From NCBI RefSeq assembly GCF_003113895.1, contig NZ_BDUD01000001.1:4227513-4291512 (forward strand): 64,000 nucleotides of DNA, written 5' to 3'. The notes under the pieces were generated by a model. It had not been told where the DNA came from and made no database searches. It worked only from the letters and a program-made list of their open reading frames with translations. This stretch comes from Nostoc commune NIES-4072 (GTDB lineage: Bacteria; Cyanobacteriota; Cyanobacteriia; Cyanobacteriales; Nostocaceae). The position numbers were made by a program, and so were the translations under genes. Of this stretch, positions 37,572-47,517 are shown piece by piece. Numbering within the stretch: position 1 is the stretch's first letter; the number at the start of each line of letters is the position of its first letter.

Positions 37572-39188
37572 ATGGTAGATTACCGGAATTTTGAGCAGTT
37601 CCTGCACAGTCGAATGAAACGACGGAACTTAATTATCGGAGCAGGAGCATTGTCTGGTTTAGCGATCGCTAACCAATTTTCTTCTCAAAGAGCGATGTCT
37701 GCCGACAAGCCGCTACGCGTCTACGCTAGAAGCAGATTTTCTAATTATCCTTTCACTTTGGGTGTAGCGTCGGGTGAACCCTATCCTAGCAGTGTAGTGC
37801 TGTGGACTCGTCTGGCTCCTGAACCCTTAAACGGAGGTGGAATGCCACTTGTTAATGTGCCAATTCGCTGGGAAGTAGCAACTGATCCCGACATGAGGCG
37901 CATTGTCTCCAGAGGTACGGTACTTGCAACTCCAGAACTAGCTCATTCAGTTAGAGTTGTGGTAGAAGGACTCCAATCTGATACTTGGTACTGGTATCGT
38001 TTTCTTGTTGGACAAGACGCTAGTCCTATTGGTCGTACTCGGACAGCGCCTCTAGCAAATAGCTATTTGAGTAAATTTAACTTTGCTCTAGTCTCCTGCC
38101 AAAATTATCAGCAGGGATTTTATACCGCCTACAAATATCTAGCACAGGACGACCTCGATTTAGTAGTGCATGTTGGTGATTACATCTATGAAGGGGGAAT
38201 CTCAAACAATGGCCCCAGACAACACAATAGTTCAGAAATTTTCACCTTAGAAGATTACCGCAACCGTCACGCCCTCTATAAAACCGATACCAATCTCCAA
38301 GCAGCTCATGCAGCGTTTCCTTGGATTGTTACCTGGGATGATCACGAAGTAGAAAACAATTACGCCAACGACATCTCAGAAATTGATACTGAACCAGATC
38401 AGAATCGAGCAATTTTCCTCCAACGTCGGGCTGTTGCTTATCAAGCTTACTACGAACACATGCCACTGCGCCCCTTCTCGCGTCCTTTTGGCCCCGATAT
38501 GCAACTTTTCCGTCGGCTCTCCTTTGGTAACTTAGCTACCTTCCATGTCCTAGATACCCGCCAATATCGCACCGATCAGCCCTGTGGTGATGGTACTAAA
38601 GAACGTTGCCCAGAAAACTTAGATCCGAATGCAACGATTACCGGTAAGGTGCAGGAGAATTGGCTATATGATGGTTTAAATAATTCACAGTCCAAGTGGA
38701 ATATTTTGGCACAGCAGGTTCCGATCGCTCAAAGAGACATGACACCAGGAGCAGGCGGAACTTACAGCATGGATAAATGGGATGGTTATGTGGCTTCGCG
38801 CGATCGCCTCATGGCTTTCCTTGGACAGCGCCGCCCTTCTAATCCAGTATCCTTGGCAGGTGATGTGCATTCCCACTGGGCGATGAACTTGAAGGCTAAC
38901 TTTGATAAGCCAGAATCCGCCACCGTTGGTAGTGAATTCGTCTGTTCTTCAATTACCTCCGGTGGCGATGGAGCAGATACTAATCCCACCGTTGAAGCTT
39001 ACTTACCAGATAACCCACACATTAAGTTTTTCAACGGTCAACGGGGATATGTTCGCTGTGCGCTGACTCCTACAACCTGGAAGTCAGATTATTTAGTTAT
39101 GTCAAATGTCACAACCCCATTTGGCACAATTAGTAAACGCGCTTCATTTGTGGTTGAAGATGGCCGTCCAGAGATACAACAAGCTTAA
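37572..39188 (+). CDS. phoD: PhoD-family alkaline phosphatase/phosphodiesterase
   Basis: 538 residues. A Tat signal includes MKRRNLIIGAGALSGLAIA. Metal and phosphate motifs: ALVSCQNYQQGFYTAYKYLA, LVVHVGDYIYEGGIS and WDDHEVENNYANDIS, with SLAGDVHSHWAM near the C-terminus. PhoD enzymes are Ca2+/Fe3+-dependent phosphate monoester and diester hydrolases secreted folded by Tat. This suggests phosphate scavenging in the periplasm, but I see no clear Pho box in the 220 bp upstream. A 93-bp MITE lies 17 bp after the stop. Confidence 0.93.
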   Translation: MVDYRNFEQFLHSRMKRRNLIIGAGALSGLAIANQFSSQRAMSADKPLRVYARSRFSNYPFTLGVASGEPYPSSVVLWTRLAPEPLNGGGMPLVNVPIRWEVATDPDMRRIVSRGTVLATPELAHSVRVVVEGLQSDTWYWYRFLVGQDASPIGRTRTAPLANSYLSKFNFALVSCQNYQQGFYTAYKYLAQDDLDLVVHVGDYIYEGGISNNGPRQHNSSEIFTLEDYRNRHALYKTDTNLQAAHAAFPWIVTWDDHEVENNYANDISEIDTEPDQNRAIFLQRRAVAYQAYYEHMPLRPFSRPFGPDMQLFRRLSFGNLATFHVLDTRQYRTDQPCGDGTKERCPENLDPNATITGKVQENWLYDGLNNSQSKWNILAQQVPIAQRDMTPGAGGTYSMDKWDGYVASRDRLMAFLGQRRPSNPVSLAGDVHSHWAMNLKANFDKPESATVGSEFVCSSITSGGDGADTNPTVEAYLPDNPHIKFFNGQRGYVRCALTPTTWKSDYLVMSNVTTPFGTISKRASFVVEDGRPEIQQA

Positions 39189-39205
39189 TCGTTTAATTTC
39201 CAGGT

Positions 39206-39298
39206 TAGGACTTACGCAAAAATTGCTAAAAAGCTTAATTTCTCGAACCGCCAAGACGCCAAGAGCGCCGAGAATTCGTAGAGTGTGCGTAAGTCCTA
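39206..39298. mobile_element. MITE family A, copy 2 (93 bp)
   Basis: Identical to copies 1 and 3. The 5 bp on each side are CAGGT, a perfect target duplication. Sits 17 bp after the phoD stop. Confidence 0.95.
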
Positions 39299-39454
39299 CA
39301 GGTGTTGAAAAAGAGGCAGGGGGCATGGCGCAGGGGGCAGGGGGAATTAACTTCCCCGAACGCGAGTGTGTCTCCAAGAGTTGGGGCTGATCTCTTTCTC
39401 CTGCCTTTTCGTTGAAACTAGACAATCACAAATGAATACAGATAAATATCAGTG

Positions 39455-39611
39455 TCAATACTGCGTAGGTTTTGGCTAAAAAATAAAAATGTGTAGATTG
39501 GGTTGAGGAACGTAGCAAGATCCCGCAGGGTAACCCAACATTTCCAGGGTTTTGTTGGGTTTCACTAAAGTTCAACCCAACCTACAAATCTTCTTAACCG
39601 AGTAGTATTGA
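39455..39611. mobile_element. MITE-like element, 157 bp, with 8-bp target duplication
   Basis: Ends TCAATACT ... AGTATTGA. Flanked by TATCAGTG on both sides (39447-39454 and 39612-39619). The interior contains AACCCAACATTTCC and TTGGGTTTCACT blocks and no gene. A second, disrupted copy is at 32602-32985. Confidence 0.85.
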
Positions 39612-39646
39612 TATCAGTGTTTACCTATAATATTTAGAACAAAAAA

Positions 39647-39673
39647 AGTGGCTCTGCAATCAGCAGAACCACT
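39647..39673 (-). terminator. Rho-independent terminator of acsF
   Basis: Minus-strand hairpin AGTGGTTCTGC, loop, GCAGAGCCACT, followed by a run of T's (seven A's on the plus strand). Confidence 0.8.
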
Positions 39674-39698
39674 AAAGCTTTTGCAAACCTGTTCTAAC

Positions 39699-40775
39699 TT
39701 AACGAACTGCCCCTTGAGCAGAAACAGTATCAATCGGTTTCATTAGGTACAAGCGTAATAACTGCCAGCCATTAGAGATGTAAAGCGGCAGTTTTTGGAA
39801 GAATTGCAAGAATTTAGGAGTGCTGGAGTTAGCGATCGCACCCAACTTCTCGTTATTGCTTATACAAGTATCCAACCGTTGATAAAACTCTGGATTTTCT
39901 ACATCTAGCATCAGGGGGAACACTCGACCTGCGTTTTCGTTAGTCTTCTTAATTACATGGATGTCGTATTCTCGCGCATCCAATCCAAGGGTGGCATAAA
40001 AGTCCTTGCGTTGGATGTCATTGAGATACATTGTCGCAAACACCGACAACAGGAAGAACCGACTCCACAGCCTGGCTTTCCAATCATTCAATATTTGCGG
40101 TTGGGATTTCATAATCGCATCAAAGAAATCGCCGTGACGGTTTTCATCCTGACACCAGTTCTCAAAGAACCGGAAGATTGGATAAACCCGGTCTTCGGGA
40201 TGTGCTTCTAAATGGCGATAAATGGTGATATAGCGCCAATAACCAATCTTTTCAGAAAGATAAGTAGCGTAGAAGATGAATTTCGGTTTAAAGAAGGTAT
40301 AACTGCGGCTCTTAGTCAAAAACCCTAAATCTAGGGACAGATTAAAGTCCGACAAAGCTTTGTTCAAAAAGCCAGCGTGACGTGCTTCATCCCGTGACAT
40401 CAGGTTAAAACATTCTGCCAAGACGGGGCTTTTGTCTTTCAAGCGACGACCCAGTTCTTTATACAGCAAAAAGCCGGAAAACTCTGCCGTACAAGAACGT
40501 TCTAGAAACTCAACGAACAATCGGCGAGTTTCCCCGTCAATATGATCCCAGGATTGGTCAAACTCGGCATCCCGAACAAAGTGATGGCGGTTGTAGTCGG
40601 TGCGGAACTCTTCGAGAATGGCTTGTAACTCGTCTTCATTGACGGAAATATCCATCCGCGCCATTTCATCAAAATCGGTAGTATAAAACCGAGGTGTTAA
40701 CAGGGTTTCTTTTGCCGGGACTTTAATCCCTGGCCGGATTTCTTCAAAGCCTGGTTTTTTGAGGGAATCTACCAT
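39699..40775 (-). CDS. acsF: Mg-protoporphyrin IX monomethyl ester (oxidative) cyclase
   Basis: 358 residues, full length. Ligands of the di-iron centre are in [20 protein letters not shown], the [11 protein letters not shown] segment and [15 protein letters not shown] (E and ExxH pairs). The enzyme uses O2 to form the fifth ring of chlorophyll; it requires Ycf54 in cyanobacteria. Its C-terminal part is membrane-associated. The downstream hairpin is a good terminator. ATG 40775. Single gene, no paralogue in the window. Confidence 0.96.
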   Translation of the reverse strand: MVDSLKKPGFEEIRPGIKVPAKETLLTPRFYTTDFDEMARMDISVNEDELQAILEEFRTDYNRHHFVRDAEFDQSWDHIDGETRRLFVEFLERSCTAEFSGFLLYKELGRRLKDKSPVLAECFNLMSRDEARHAGFLNKALSDFNLSLDLGFLTKSRSYTFFKPKFIFYATYLSEKIGYWRYITIYRHLEAHPEDRVYPIFRFFENWCQDENRHGDFFDAIMKSQPQILNDWKARLWSRFFLLSVFATMYLNDIQRKDFYATLGLDAREYDIHVIKKTNENAGRVFPLMLDVENPEFYQRLDTCISNNEKLGAIANSSTPKFLQFFQKLPLYISNGWQLLRLYLMKPIDTVSAQGAVR

Positions 40776-41143
40776 GTCTTGATTGCTCTTTCGTCTTTAT
40801 TATCTTAAGTAGACCAGAAAGCCAAGGTTAAAGCTCTGGCAAGGCCTGACAGCCCAGAATAATCCAATTGTATAAAGTTCAGTCTACCAAGGTGCGGGTT
40901 AGAAATTTGCAAGCAAAAGATTAAGAGTTGCAACAATCATTCAATGTTTACGGAACCAAGAATCGCGGATTAGTAGTCAAATAAACGTAGTTCAGTGATT
41001 AGCACTGTTTCAAGTAAGTGGAATAGCACGCACCTATTGTAATCTTAAAGCATTGCTATCTCAGTAATTTTCTGTAGTTTTTACTACAATATGGAAAACC
41101 CATCTTAGACAACAAGAGCAAATCCAAAGGGTTGAAAAGCAAG
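40776..41143. other. Divergent promoter region, no gene
   Basis: About 370 bp between acsF and the TM2 gene. AT-rich and no coding frame. The bases just before 41144 (AAAAGCAAG) provide only a weak ribosome site. Confidence 0.45.
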
Positions 41144-41638
41144 ATGAATCTTGAAAACAATCAGCATAAAGACCGACTTCTTGTCTCTTACATCTTGTGT
41201 GCAGTCGGATTTATCGGGGTGGGAGGATTGCACCGTTTCTACAATGGCAAGATCGGGACTGGTTTGTTGTGGCTGTTGACTGGTGGTGTGTTTGGTATAG
41301 GGCAGATCGTGGATTTGTTCTTTATCACCGATATGGTTAACAACTACGAACACAAGTTAAGACTAAAAGCAGGCGTATCTCCCTTCGGTGTGCCGTTGAA
41401 TCAAGCAGTGGTTGCTTCTCAAGTCCACCACCCAACAGGTAACCAACTGATGGTTAAACTGATCGAAGCAGCGGAGAGCAAAGATGGTATTTTAACTGTC
41501 ACTCAAGGCGTAAAGTTCACTGGAGCTAGCTTTGCTGAAGTGGAAGCTACTCTCAATGAGATGTACAAATCAGGTTATGTAAAAATAGATAACGACCCTA
41601 ATACTGGAGCCGTTATCTACCATTTCCACGAACTTTAA
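41144..41638 (+). CDS. TM2-domain membrane protein
   Basis: 164 residues from ATG 41144, chosen over the upstream TTG. The TM2 signature (two helices around a short turn) is SYILCAVGFIGVGGLHRFYN then GLLWLLTGGVFGIGQIVDLF. A C-terminal cytosolic domain (~95-164) follows, with LTVTQGVKFTGASFAEVEAT resembling a small winged-helix-like fold. Function unknown; TM2 proteins are widespread and poorly studied. Ends before a heptamer repeat (AATGACT) at 41666-41694. Confidence 0.75.
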   Translation: MNLENNQHKDRLLVSYILCAVGFIGVGGLHRFYNGKIGTGLLWLLTGGVFGIGQIVDLFFITDMVNNYEHKLRLKAGVSPFGVPLNQAVVASQVHHPTGNQLMVKLIEAAESKDGILTVTQGVKFTGASFAEVEATLNEMYKSGYVKIDNDPNTGAVIYHFHEL

Positions 41639-41659
41639 ATTGTCATTTGTCCTTTGTTA

Positions 41660-41694
41660 AAAAAAACAATGACTAATGACTAATGACCAATGAC
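41660..41694. repeat. Heptamer repeats (AATGACT)
   Basis: Tandem AATGACT-type heptamers in the short spacer between the convergent TM2 and DUF2996 genes. No further structure seen. Confidence 0.6.
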
Positions 41695-42356
41695 TAATTT
41701 ATACCTAACCACTTTTGACCACCCAAGCGCTGAACTAAGCCATATACCAACAAATCGAGGGTAATTTTGCGCTCATCGATTAAGAATGACTCAAGAGTAC
41801 TAGGTTTTTTGCCTTCATTACAAGAAAATCCCTTTTTGCCTTGAATATCTTCTTCTGGGAAATACAGATTAAACTGACGCAAACCTGTTTCTTTCCAACT
41901 ACCGGTAATTTGCCAGCATTCTTCGGCAGATTCAAAGCCAGTGATTGGCACTTTTTGCTTGGCAAAAGACACCTGTAAATCTTTCACGCCTTGTTGAGCG
42001 ATCGCTTTTTGTAAAGCAGGCAAGTAGTCTTGCTCGATAAACTCTACAAATGGCTTATCTTCAACAGATGGGGCTTTTTCCTTTTTGGCGGCTTTAGCTG
42101 CGGCTGCGGGTTTCTCTCCGGTTGCTGCGGCGGCGGCGGGTTTTTCTCGCTTGGGTGATGCAGCAGCTGGTTTAGCAGCATTAGGGTTATCTTCGGGGTT
42201 TGCAGCTTTAGGATCTGGCGTGTTAGCAGTAGGAAGGTCTGTTGCTTCGGGTGAGTCTGTACTAGGAGCGTGTTCTTGGGCCACACTGGGAGCTTGCTGG
42301 TCAACTGTGCTGGGAGCTACTTCTCCCGCTTGATTGTGATTGGTTGGGTCTGCCAT
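41694..42356 (-). CDS. DUF2996-domain protein with Ala/Pro-rich N-terminus
   Basis: 220 residues. The first ~100 are a low-complexity Ala-Pro-Lys tract (for example KPAAASPKREKPAAA), probably disordered. The rest (VEDKPFVEFIEQDYLPALQK ... WQITGSWKETGLRQFNLYFP ... LVYGLVQRLGGQKWLGIN) is the DUF2996 domain, found in cyanobacteria and plastids. Function is not established. No signal peptide. Ends next to the heptamer repeats. Confidence 0.75.
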   Translation of the reverse strand: MADPTNHNQAGEVAPSTVDQQAPSVAQEHAPSTDSPEATDLPTANTPDPKAANPEDNPNAAKPAAASPKREKPAAAAATGEKPAAAAKAAKKEKAPSVEDKPFVEFIEQDYLPALQKAIAQQGVKDLQVSFAKQKVPITGFESAEECWQITGSWKETGLRQFNLYFPEEDIQGKKGFSCNEGKKPSTLESFLIDERKITLDLLVYGLVQRLGGQKWLGIN

Positions 42357-43633
42357 TGCTCAGGTCAATCCTTTAATCTAGCTTTTGGAGCGATCGCTCA
42401 CCTTGATGTATCGGGTATTTTTATTTTGACATACTAATGCAGCAGGCCAAAAATAACTGTGCAGTCTGGAAAATAAGCCAGGGGCTAACGCTCAGGGTAA
42501 AATAGCTACTGCCGTTAGACTCATCCAGAGCTGCTTCAAGGTAGCTTTGTTCGACTATCTCCCATAGATTAGGATCAGAAGTATCAAGGCGCAAAGGTTT
42601 TTTATAAATAAAACATTATAAAAGTAAATCAGATTGCGTAGCTTGCCGCCGTGGGCATCGCCAGTAAAATGTTAAGCATTAATTTCTGTTAAGTAGGTCG
42701 GGGTAAATAATTATCGTTGGGATAAGGCAGGGGCAGGGGGCAGAGAGAAAGAGAGTTTGAGCCTTGTTTACTTTTCTTTACACAGTTTGGTTTTATTATG
42801 CCAACTTACTTAGCTCCTCAATAACTACGCCAGAGTTCTTGCAGAATTGGTTAAAGGGCAAAGGTAAAGAGATGAGATTTTCTTTTTATCTTTGCCTTTT
42901 AACTTTTTTATTCTTTTTGTTAAACGTACTTTCAAGTGAATAGGGCTAAGACTTACGCACTGTAGAAATTAATCATGGTAACCATTTATCAAAATAGGTT
43001 TTTTCAGGCTTTTATTAGTCATTTATTCATGATAAATACACCCACGCTGTAGGGATAATTAATAAGTTAGCCCTAAGACAGATGTGTTTTTAAAACATCT
43101 ATCTTTGGTAGTTACTGCCAATGTATAAGTCTTAATACCAATAGCGATCGCCTGCGAAAATTAAATCGTTTAATAGCTATTAAAACAGTCTAGTTATGCT
43201 TGCATCAGTAAATAAAATAAATTAGTAACTATTAAATTTAACCGAAATATTATGAAATCTTAACATTCCTCAAATATAGTCTTATTAAGATAATTCCAAA
43301 TACAGTTTTTAACCTTAAATTTTGACTTTTAATCGGCAAATTAAAGGCTCTTTTCTCTTTATTGATTGAGTAAATATTAACTATAACAGTATTGAGTTAA
43401 GTTGTCCTAGCCTGTTTATAGTCAAAGGTTTAGTAGTATTTCAATTTTGCAAGCTTATAGGCTATATAAGCAAGGTAAAACAACGTGGATTAGCTTTAAA
43501 CTCTAGTCTGCAAAGATTAGCTTTGCTGATGTCGTTAAAGACTTTTAGTCAGATAGCAATTTGCACATTTGGAATGCTGCATATTTGGAATGTTCCTAAA
43601 AATTTAACAGGTTTCAATAAGGAGAAAATTCTC
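42357..43633. other. 1.28-kb spacer, no gene
   Basis: AT-rich. Apart from a G-rich run near 42727-42741, no repeat array, tRNA-like fold or convincing ORF on either strand. The 5' region of the DUF2996 gene and the promoter of the next gene lie here. A longer frame start at 43523 is not favoured. Confidence 0.45.
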
Positions 43634-44614
43634 ATGGCTCTTTACGGCTATACCATTGGAGAAGATCGCGATCAAAACCCTAATAATGGCAAGCAACTTG
43701 ACGTTTACCGCTTTTTGATCCCTTCCGCACCTACAACTTCACCTATTACTCCCACACTAGTAGGTACAGTCAATATTGCAGGTACTGTTACTAACGCAGA
43801 TCTAGAAGGTTTGGCAACTAACCCCGCTACCAATAGGGTAAGTGCGGTTAACGAAGCACGGGCTACTGATCTTCCAAATGATCCAGGTCCTGTTATTGTC
43901 GTTAATAATGTAGATCAGCCTTTTGCTCCAGCCCAGGTTTCACCAACTCGTACACCATCTAACCTAGTGCGTTTTGGATTTGAGTCAGGTGCTGGCTTTA
44001 GTGGTCAACAAAATGCTCTGTACAACATTTCAGGAAATAAAACTGCTAATCTTGGTGGAGAACAAGTAGGAAGCTCACTTTATAAAATTACTACAGCTAA
44101 TCCTGGAACTATTAGCCTTGTAGACGCTTTTGGCGCACCTACTACTGCTGCACAAATACAAGGAACTCAACCTACCAACCCTGGAAAATTTGCCGATGGA
44201 TTAGCTATCGACAATCTCAATCCTGGTAATACTCGTGCTTTTGCTAGTGATTTCCGTACCAGTGATGGAAATGGAAACAATCTTTACAAAGTCGATCTGC
44301 TCACTGGTGAGCTATCTGCGCCGATTGCTCTGAGAAATTCTTCAGGGCAACCTTTGAATGTCAACGCAGATTCTGATTTGTCATTTACTAACAGTGGATC
44401 TCAAAGATTGATCGGTTGGCTGGAAACTGGTGCTGTCTATGAGATCACAGGCTATCAAGATGAACTTACTGCATCAGGTCTAGGTTTAGGTAGTGCCACA
44501 GGTACTAATGGCGCTGGCTTTGCAACTGCCACCTTAATTGGTAACGTTACTTTACCAAATGCTTTGGCATCACAACCCGTTCAGTATGAAGGCTTTGCAA
44601 TTGTGAATGAATAA
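43634..44614 (+). CDS. Uncharacterised secreted-like or beta-propeller-like protein
   Basis: 326 residues from ATG 43634, supported by AAGGAGA 8 bp upstream (ATG 43523 is an alternative with no such site). Low in Cys and Lys, rich in Asn, Thr, Gly and Asp, with repeated NPGNTRAFASDFRTSDGNGN-like and NPATNRVSAVNE stretches, typical of an extracellular beta structure. No signal peptide is obvious. I do not recognise a named family. A strong hairpin follows the stop (44633-44674). Confidence 0.55.
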   Translation: MALYGYTIGEDRDQNPNNGKQLDVYRFLIPSAPTTSPITPTLVGTVNIAGTVTNADLEGLATNPATNRVSAVNEARATDLPNDPGPVIVVNNVDQPFAPAQVSPTRTPSNLVRFGFESGAGFSGQQNALYNISGNKTANLGGEQVGSSLYKITTANPGTISLVDAFGAPTTAAQIQGTQPTNPGKFADGLAIDNLNPGNTRAFASDFRTSDGNGNNLYKVDLLTGELSAPIALRNSSGQPLNVNADSDLSFTNSGSQRLIGWLETGAVYEITGYQDELTASGLGLGSATGTNGAGFATATLIGNVTLPNALASQPVQYEGFAIVNE

Positions 44615-44632
44615 CAGTCGTTAGGATAATCT

Positions 44633-44674
44633 TTCTTCAACTCTTGTAAACCTACTTTTATAAGAGTTGAAGAA
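44633..44674. terminator. 13-bp hairpin between convergent genes
   Basis: TTCTTCAACTCTT, loop, AAGAGTTGAAGAA. The arms are perfect and it separates the gene at 43634-44614 from the opposite-strand gene at 44690-46231. Confidence 0.6.
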
Positions 44675-44689
44675 CGGAGCTAAACGCGA

Positions 44690-46231
44690 TTATGATAGGT
44701 TAACGGAGTTTGTAGTAAGCACTCTAGACCTTAAATAAGGGCTACTACCATTTAAAGTTCTATTTGATGAGCCATTAGAGCCTAAAGTTAAGGTTTCTCT
44801 CAAAATTAATTTATTGTTGTCACTCGATAGACAAATATCTGTTCCTTCAATGACTTTCTTTAACAAATTTTTCAACAACCTATAACCATGTTTTTCTCTT
44901 TCTTGTTCAAAATTTGGGATATTATCTTTCAAGATTGTGTGAATTTTAGGCAGAATAATACCACCTTCTTTAAGCTGACTTAATTGCTCAAAATTATTCT
45001 TTAAATCCTGCAAAACTTTATTAGTTACTACTAAAATATCATCATTTAATGGACTCTCGCTAATTACTTCATTAATTGGAATCTCCTTTCTTTTTGGTTG
45101 GGGAGCAGGTATAGTTATAAAGCAATCACAAACAGACTTGAAAATACGATTAATTTGTACTTCATAAGCACATCCAATTACAGTCTTTCCATATTCATGA
45201 AGCTTTTTAGCTAAAGCGGCAAATGCACCATCACCTGATACAATAACGAAAACTTGCAGCGTAGGACGACTTTGGGCTAATTCCATGATATCAATGGCTA
45301 GTTGCATATCTGCTGCATTCCGTTTGTGACTATAATCAAAAATTTGAATTGCTTCGATGCCAAGTTCTTGAATCTCATTCTTGAGTGGCTTTAATCGAGA
45401 ATCACTCCAGTCAGCATAAGCGCATTGGATAGCTATTTTATTAACTAGGGTAGTGTTTTCCAAATTTGTTTGAATTTCTTTTAGAGAAAAATTTAAGTTA
45501 GGGTTGTTTCTACCCATTGTTAAGTTTTCAATATCATAAAAAATAGCTGTGTTAAACTGCTCAGTTTTAGGCGAAATGTTAATTGTAGTAAACTGCTCTA
45601 CACGACTCTGACGTTGCTTTAACTCTTTAAACTCAGCTATTAAAGATGTTAGATTTATTTTTGATTCAGAATTTCCTTCTTCCTGTTTTAACTGTGTAAT
45701 TGTTGTTTTTAAGTCATTAACTTGCAGCTTTGCTTGTTGCAATTCTTCTTGTAATTGCTCAGTTAATGTATTGATTTGAGTCTGGGTTTGAATAGTCTGC
45801 TCCCGAAGTTCTCCAATGGTTCTGGAGACAATTAGCTGACGTTGCTGATAGGCTGTTATCAAAGCTTGCTGGACGACATCCCATTCTTTTGGGGAAGCTT
45901 CACGGGTACACACTTGCAAAACTGTTTCATAACCTGCGATTGCAATTTCCAAATTACTTGCAAGGTTCCCTTGTTCAAACTCTTGAATAATGGTACTCAG
46001 TTTGATAATGACTCTAGCTAAATTAATAGCAATGGCAGGTTCTTTAGCAAAGCGATCGCTCACCCTTTTTCGCAACTTTAAAGCTAAATCACCATTGAGT
46101 TTATTTAAGTTCTGTTGCAGAATTGGATATACTTCCTGATTTTGATAAGTTGCTTTTAATAATTCGATCAGGAAGTCTTGCTCTTGGTTAGCAGCTTCGT
46201 TTGGCATAGCTAAATCCCTGACAATATACAT
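44690..46231 (-). CDS. NYN-domain (PIN-like) nuclease-type protein with C-terminal LOTUS-like domain
   Basis: 513 residues. A long helical/coiled-coil N-terminal half (~1-230) precedes a NYN domain with AIFYDIENLTMG, then HKRNAADMQLAIDIMELAQS and FVIVSGDGAFAALAKKL, where the acidic residues form a PIN-type metal site. The last ~100 residues (GGIILPKIHTILKDNIPNFE ... HGYRLLKNLLKKV) look like an OST-HTH/LOTUS domain. NYN-LOTUS proteins are thought to act on RNA; the function here is inference. ATG 46231 is the longest start, but ATG 46207 (CAGGGA 7 bp upstream) may be the true one. A related cyanobacterial protein is LabA (clock output), a comparison of fold only. Confidence 0.78.
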   Translation of the reverse strand: MYIVRDLAMPNEAANQEQDFLIELLKATYQNQEVYPILQQNLNKLNGDLALKLRKRVSDRFAKEPAIAINLARVIIKLSTIIQEFEQGNLASNLEIAIAGYETVLQVCTREASPKEWDVVQQALITAYQQRQLIVSRTIGELREQTIQTQTQINTLTEQLQEELQQAKLQVNDLKTTITQLKQEEGNSESKINLTSLIAEFKELKQRQSRVEQFTTINISPKTEQFNTAIFYDIENLTMGRNNPNLNFSLKEIQTNLENTTLVNKIAIQCAYADWSDSRLKPLKNEIQELGIEAIQIFDYSHKRNAADMQLAIDIMELAQSRPTLQVFVIVSGDGAFAALAKKLHEYGKTVIGCAYEVQINRIFKSVCDCFITIPAPQPKRKEIPINEVISESPLNDDILVVTNKVLQDLKNNFEQLSQLKEGGIILPKIHTILKDNIPNFEQEREKHGYRLLKNLLKKVIEGTDICLSSDNNKLILRETLTLGSNGSSNRTLNGSSPYLRSRVLTTNSVNLS

Positions 46232-46270
46232 TTAAGTTTAGTATTCCCAAGTTTTCATGCTATCTAACAA

Positions 46271-47143
46271 TTAAAGTGGCGTAATCCAATAAGTAATGCC
46301 CTGGACAACTTGTTTCTTAAAACCAAACAGAGGTAAATTATCTTCAGTTAAACCTACATAAGTCCAATGTGGAACATCATTTTGTACAGTTTGAAACCAA
46401 CCATTTTGATTAAGAGCTTTTCTTTGTTCTTTACTACTTACGCGTAAATCAATTGCTAATCCCCAAAGATGCTGTGAAGTTCCAGGAGGTGCAACTAAAC
46501 CGAGAACTTTTGTTTCTTTGCCCTGTTGAACTTTTGCCAAAATTTGATTATTAGCATATTTGTGCCAAAATCTTAAATTCGTATTAAAAGTGCGAGTACA
46601 ATCACCAGAACCATAACCAGATTTTAGTGGTATCTGTTGCTGGATTCGCGCTTTATTTAAAGCATCAGCCGCCGATTTTTGTAAATAGCAATCCCTAGTG
46701 CCATTAACATGAGCCATTATTAAAGTACCTTGAAACTCTTGGGTTTCTTGCTCATTAGCAAAAATATTTTTTTGCGGTAGTTTAATTTCGACATTTTGAT
46801 TTACAAAGACTGCGCCATAAGCTCGCAGCAAAATATATTCATAAGTACCAGGCTGGGGAACTGTGAGTAATTTTCTAGCGATCGCAGATAAGAAACGCTG
46901 TTGAGCATTTAATTTTGGATCGGGAACAAACGGTTCTGATGTCGTCTTTTTAAAGATATCTGTACAAGGTAACGAATCAGTACTCAAGCATCCGTTTGAT
47001 GGTTGAGCGGTTATAGCAACTTTGTGATGGGTAATCTCATTACTAGCTACTATTACAAAAATCATCAAAATAACTATACTGATGAAAGTTGCCTTTTTGA
47101 TATCTCTAGTAATATTTTTTCTCTTCGTAATGGTGAGCTTCAT
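46271..47143 (-). CDS. VanY-like D-alanyl-D-alanine carboxypeptidase (M15 family)
   Basis: 290 residues. An N-terminal membrane segment IKKATFISIVILMIFVIVAS anchors it facing the periplasm. The zinc peptidase motifs are PPGTSQHLWGLAIDLRV (SxHxxGxAxD) and VPHWTYVG (HxH-like). Such enzymes trim the terminal D-Ala of peptidoglycan stem peptides. The large N-terminal region is not obviously homologous to VanY. Possibly in an operon with the NYN gene 40 bp downstream on the same strand. Confidence 0.83.
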   Translation of the reverse strand: MKLTITKRKNITRDIKKATFISIVILMIFVIVASNEITHHKVAITAQPSNGCLSTDSLPCTDIFKKTTSEPFVPDPKLNAQQRFLSAIARKLLTVPQPGTYEYILLRAYGAVFVNQNVEIKLPQKNIFANEQETQEFQGTLIMAHVNGTRDCYLQKSAADALNKARIQQQIPLKSGYGSGDCTRTFNTNLRFWHKYANNQILAKVQQGKETKVLGLVAPPGTSQHLWGLAIDLRVSSKEQRKALNQNGWFQTVQNDVPHWTYVGLTEDNLPLFGFKKQVVQGITYWITPL

Positions 47144-47517
47144 TTGTAACTAGTTGCTAAATTGATTTAAAAATACAATTAATAAACTTCTGTAAAACAT
47201 TTATTACTAATAAAATAAAAACAAAAATTCTTTATTGAAATGAAACTATAGGTTCACATATCTAATATTTACCAGCAATAAATGACATAAGTGCTAATGG
47301 TTAAATATGTGAACAATACTTGTGATAAACAATCCGGAAAGTTGTCACAAATTTTAAAAACATTATATTTTTGACTTCTTGCTCAAGTAAAAAAAAGAAA
47401 CTTGTCTTTAATTTAGTACTAGTAAATTTGATAACTTTTTTATCAGAAAGTTACATCCCTGAAACCACTGGAACAGTTAAAATTGAAAAGAACTCTCAGC
47501 TTGCTGATCCTGTAAGT
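47144..47517. other. Divergent spacer, no separate gene
   Basis: About 370 bp between the M15 peptidase and mnmG. The mnmG frame is open for some 49 codons upstream of its probable start, but this part has no homology or start codon preference. Confidence 0.4.

Noticed and set aside
42357..43633. Hidden gene or small RNA in the long spacer
   Set aside because: No consistent frame, hairpin or repeat visible; nothing supportable.
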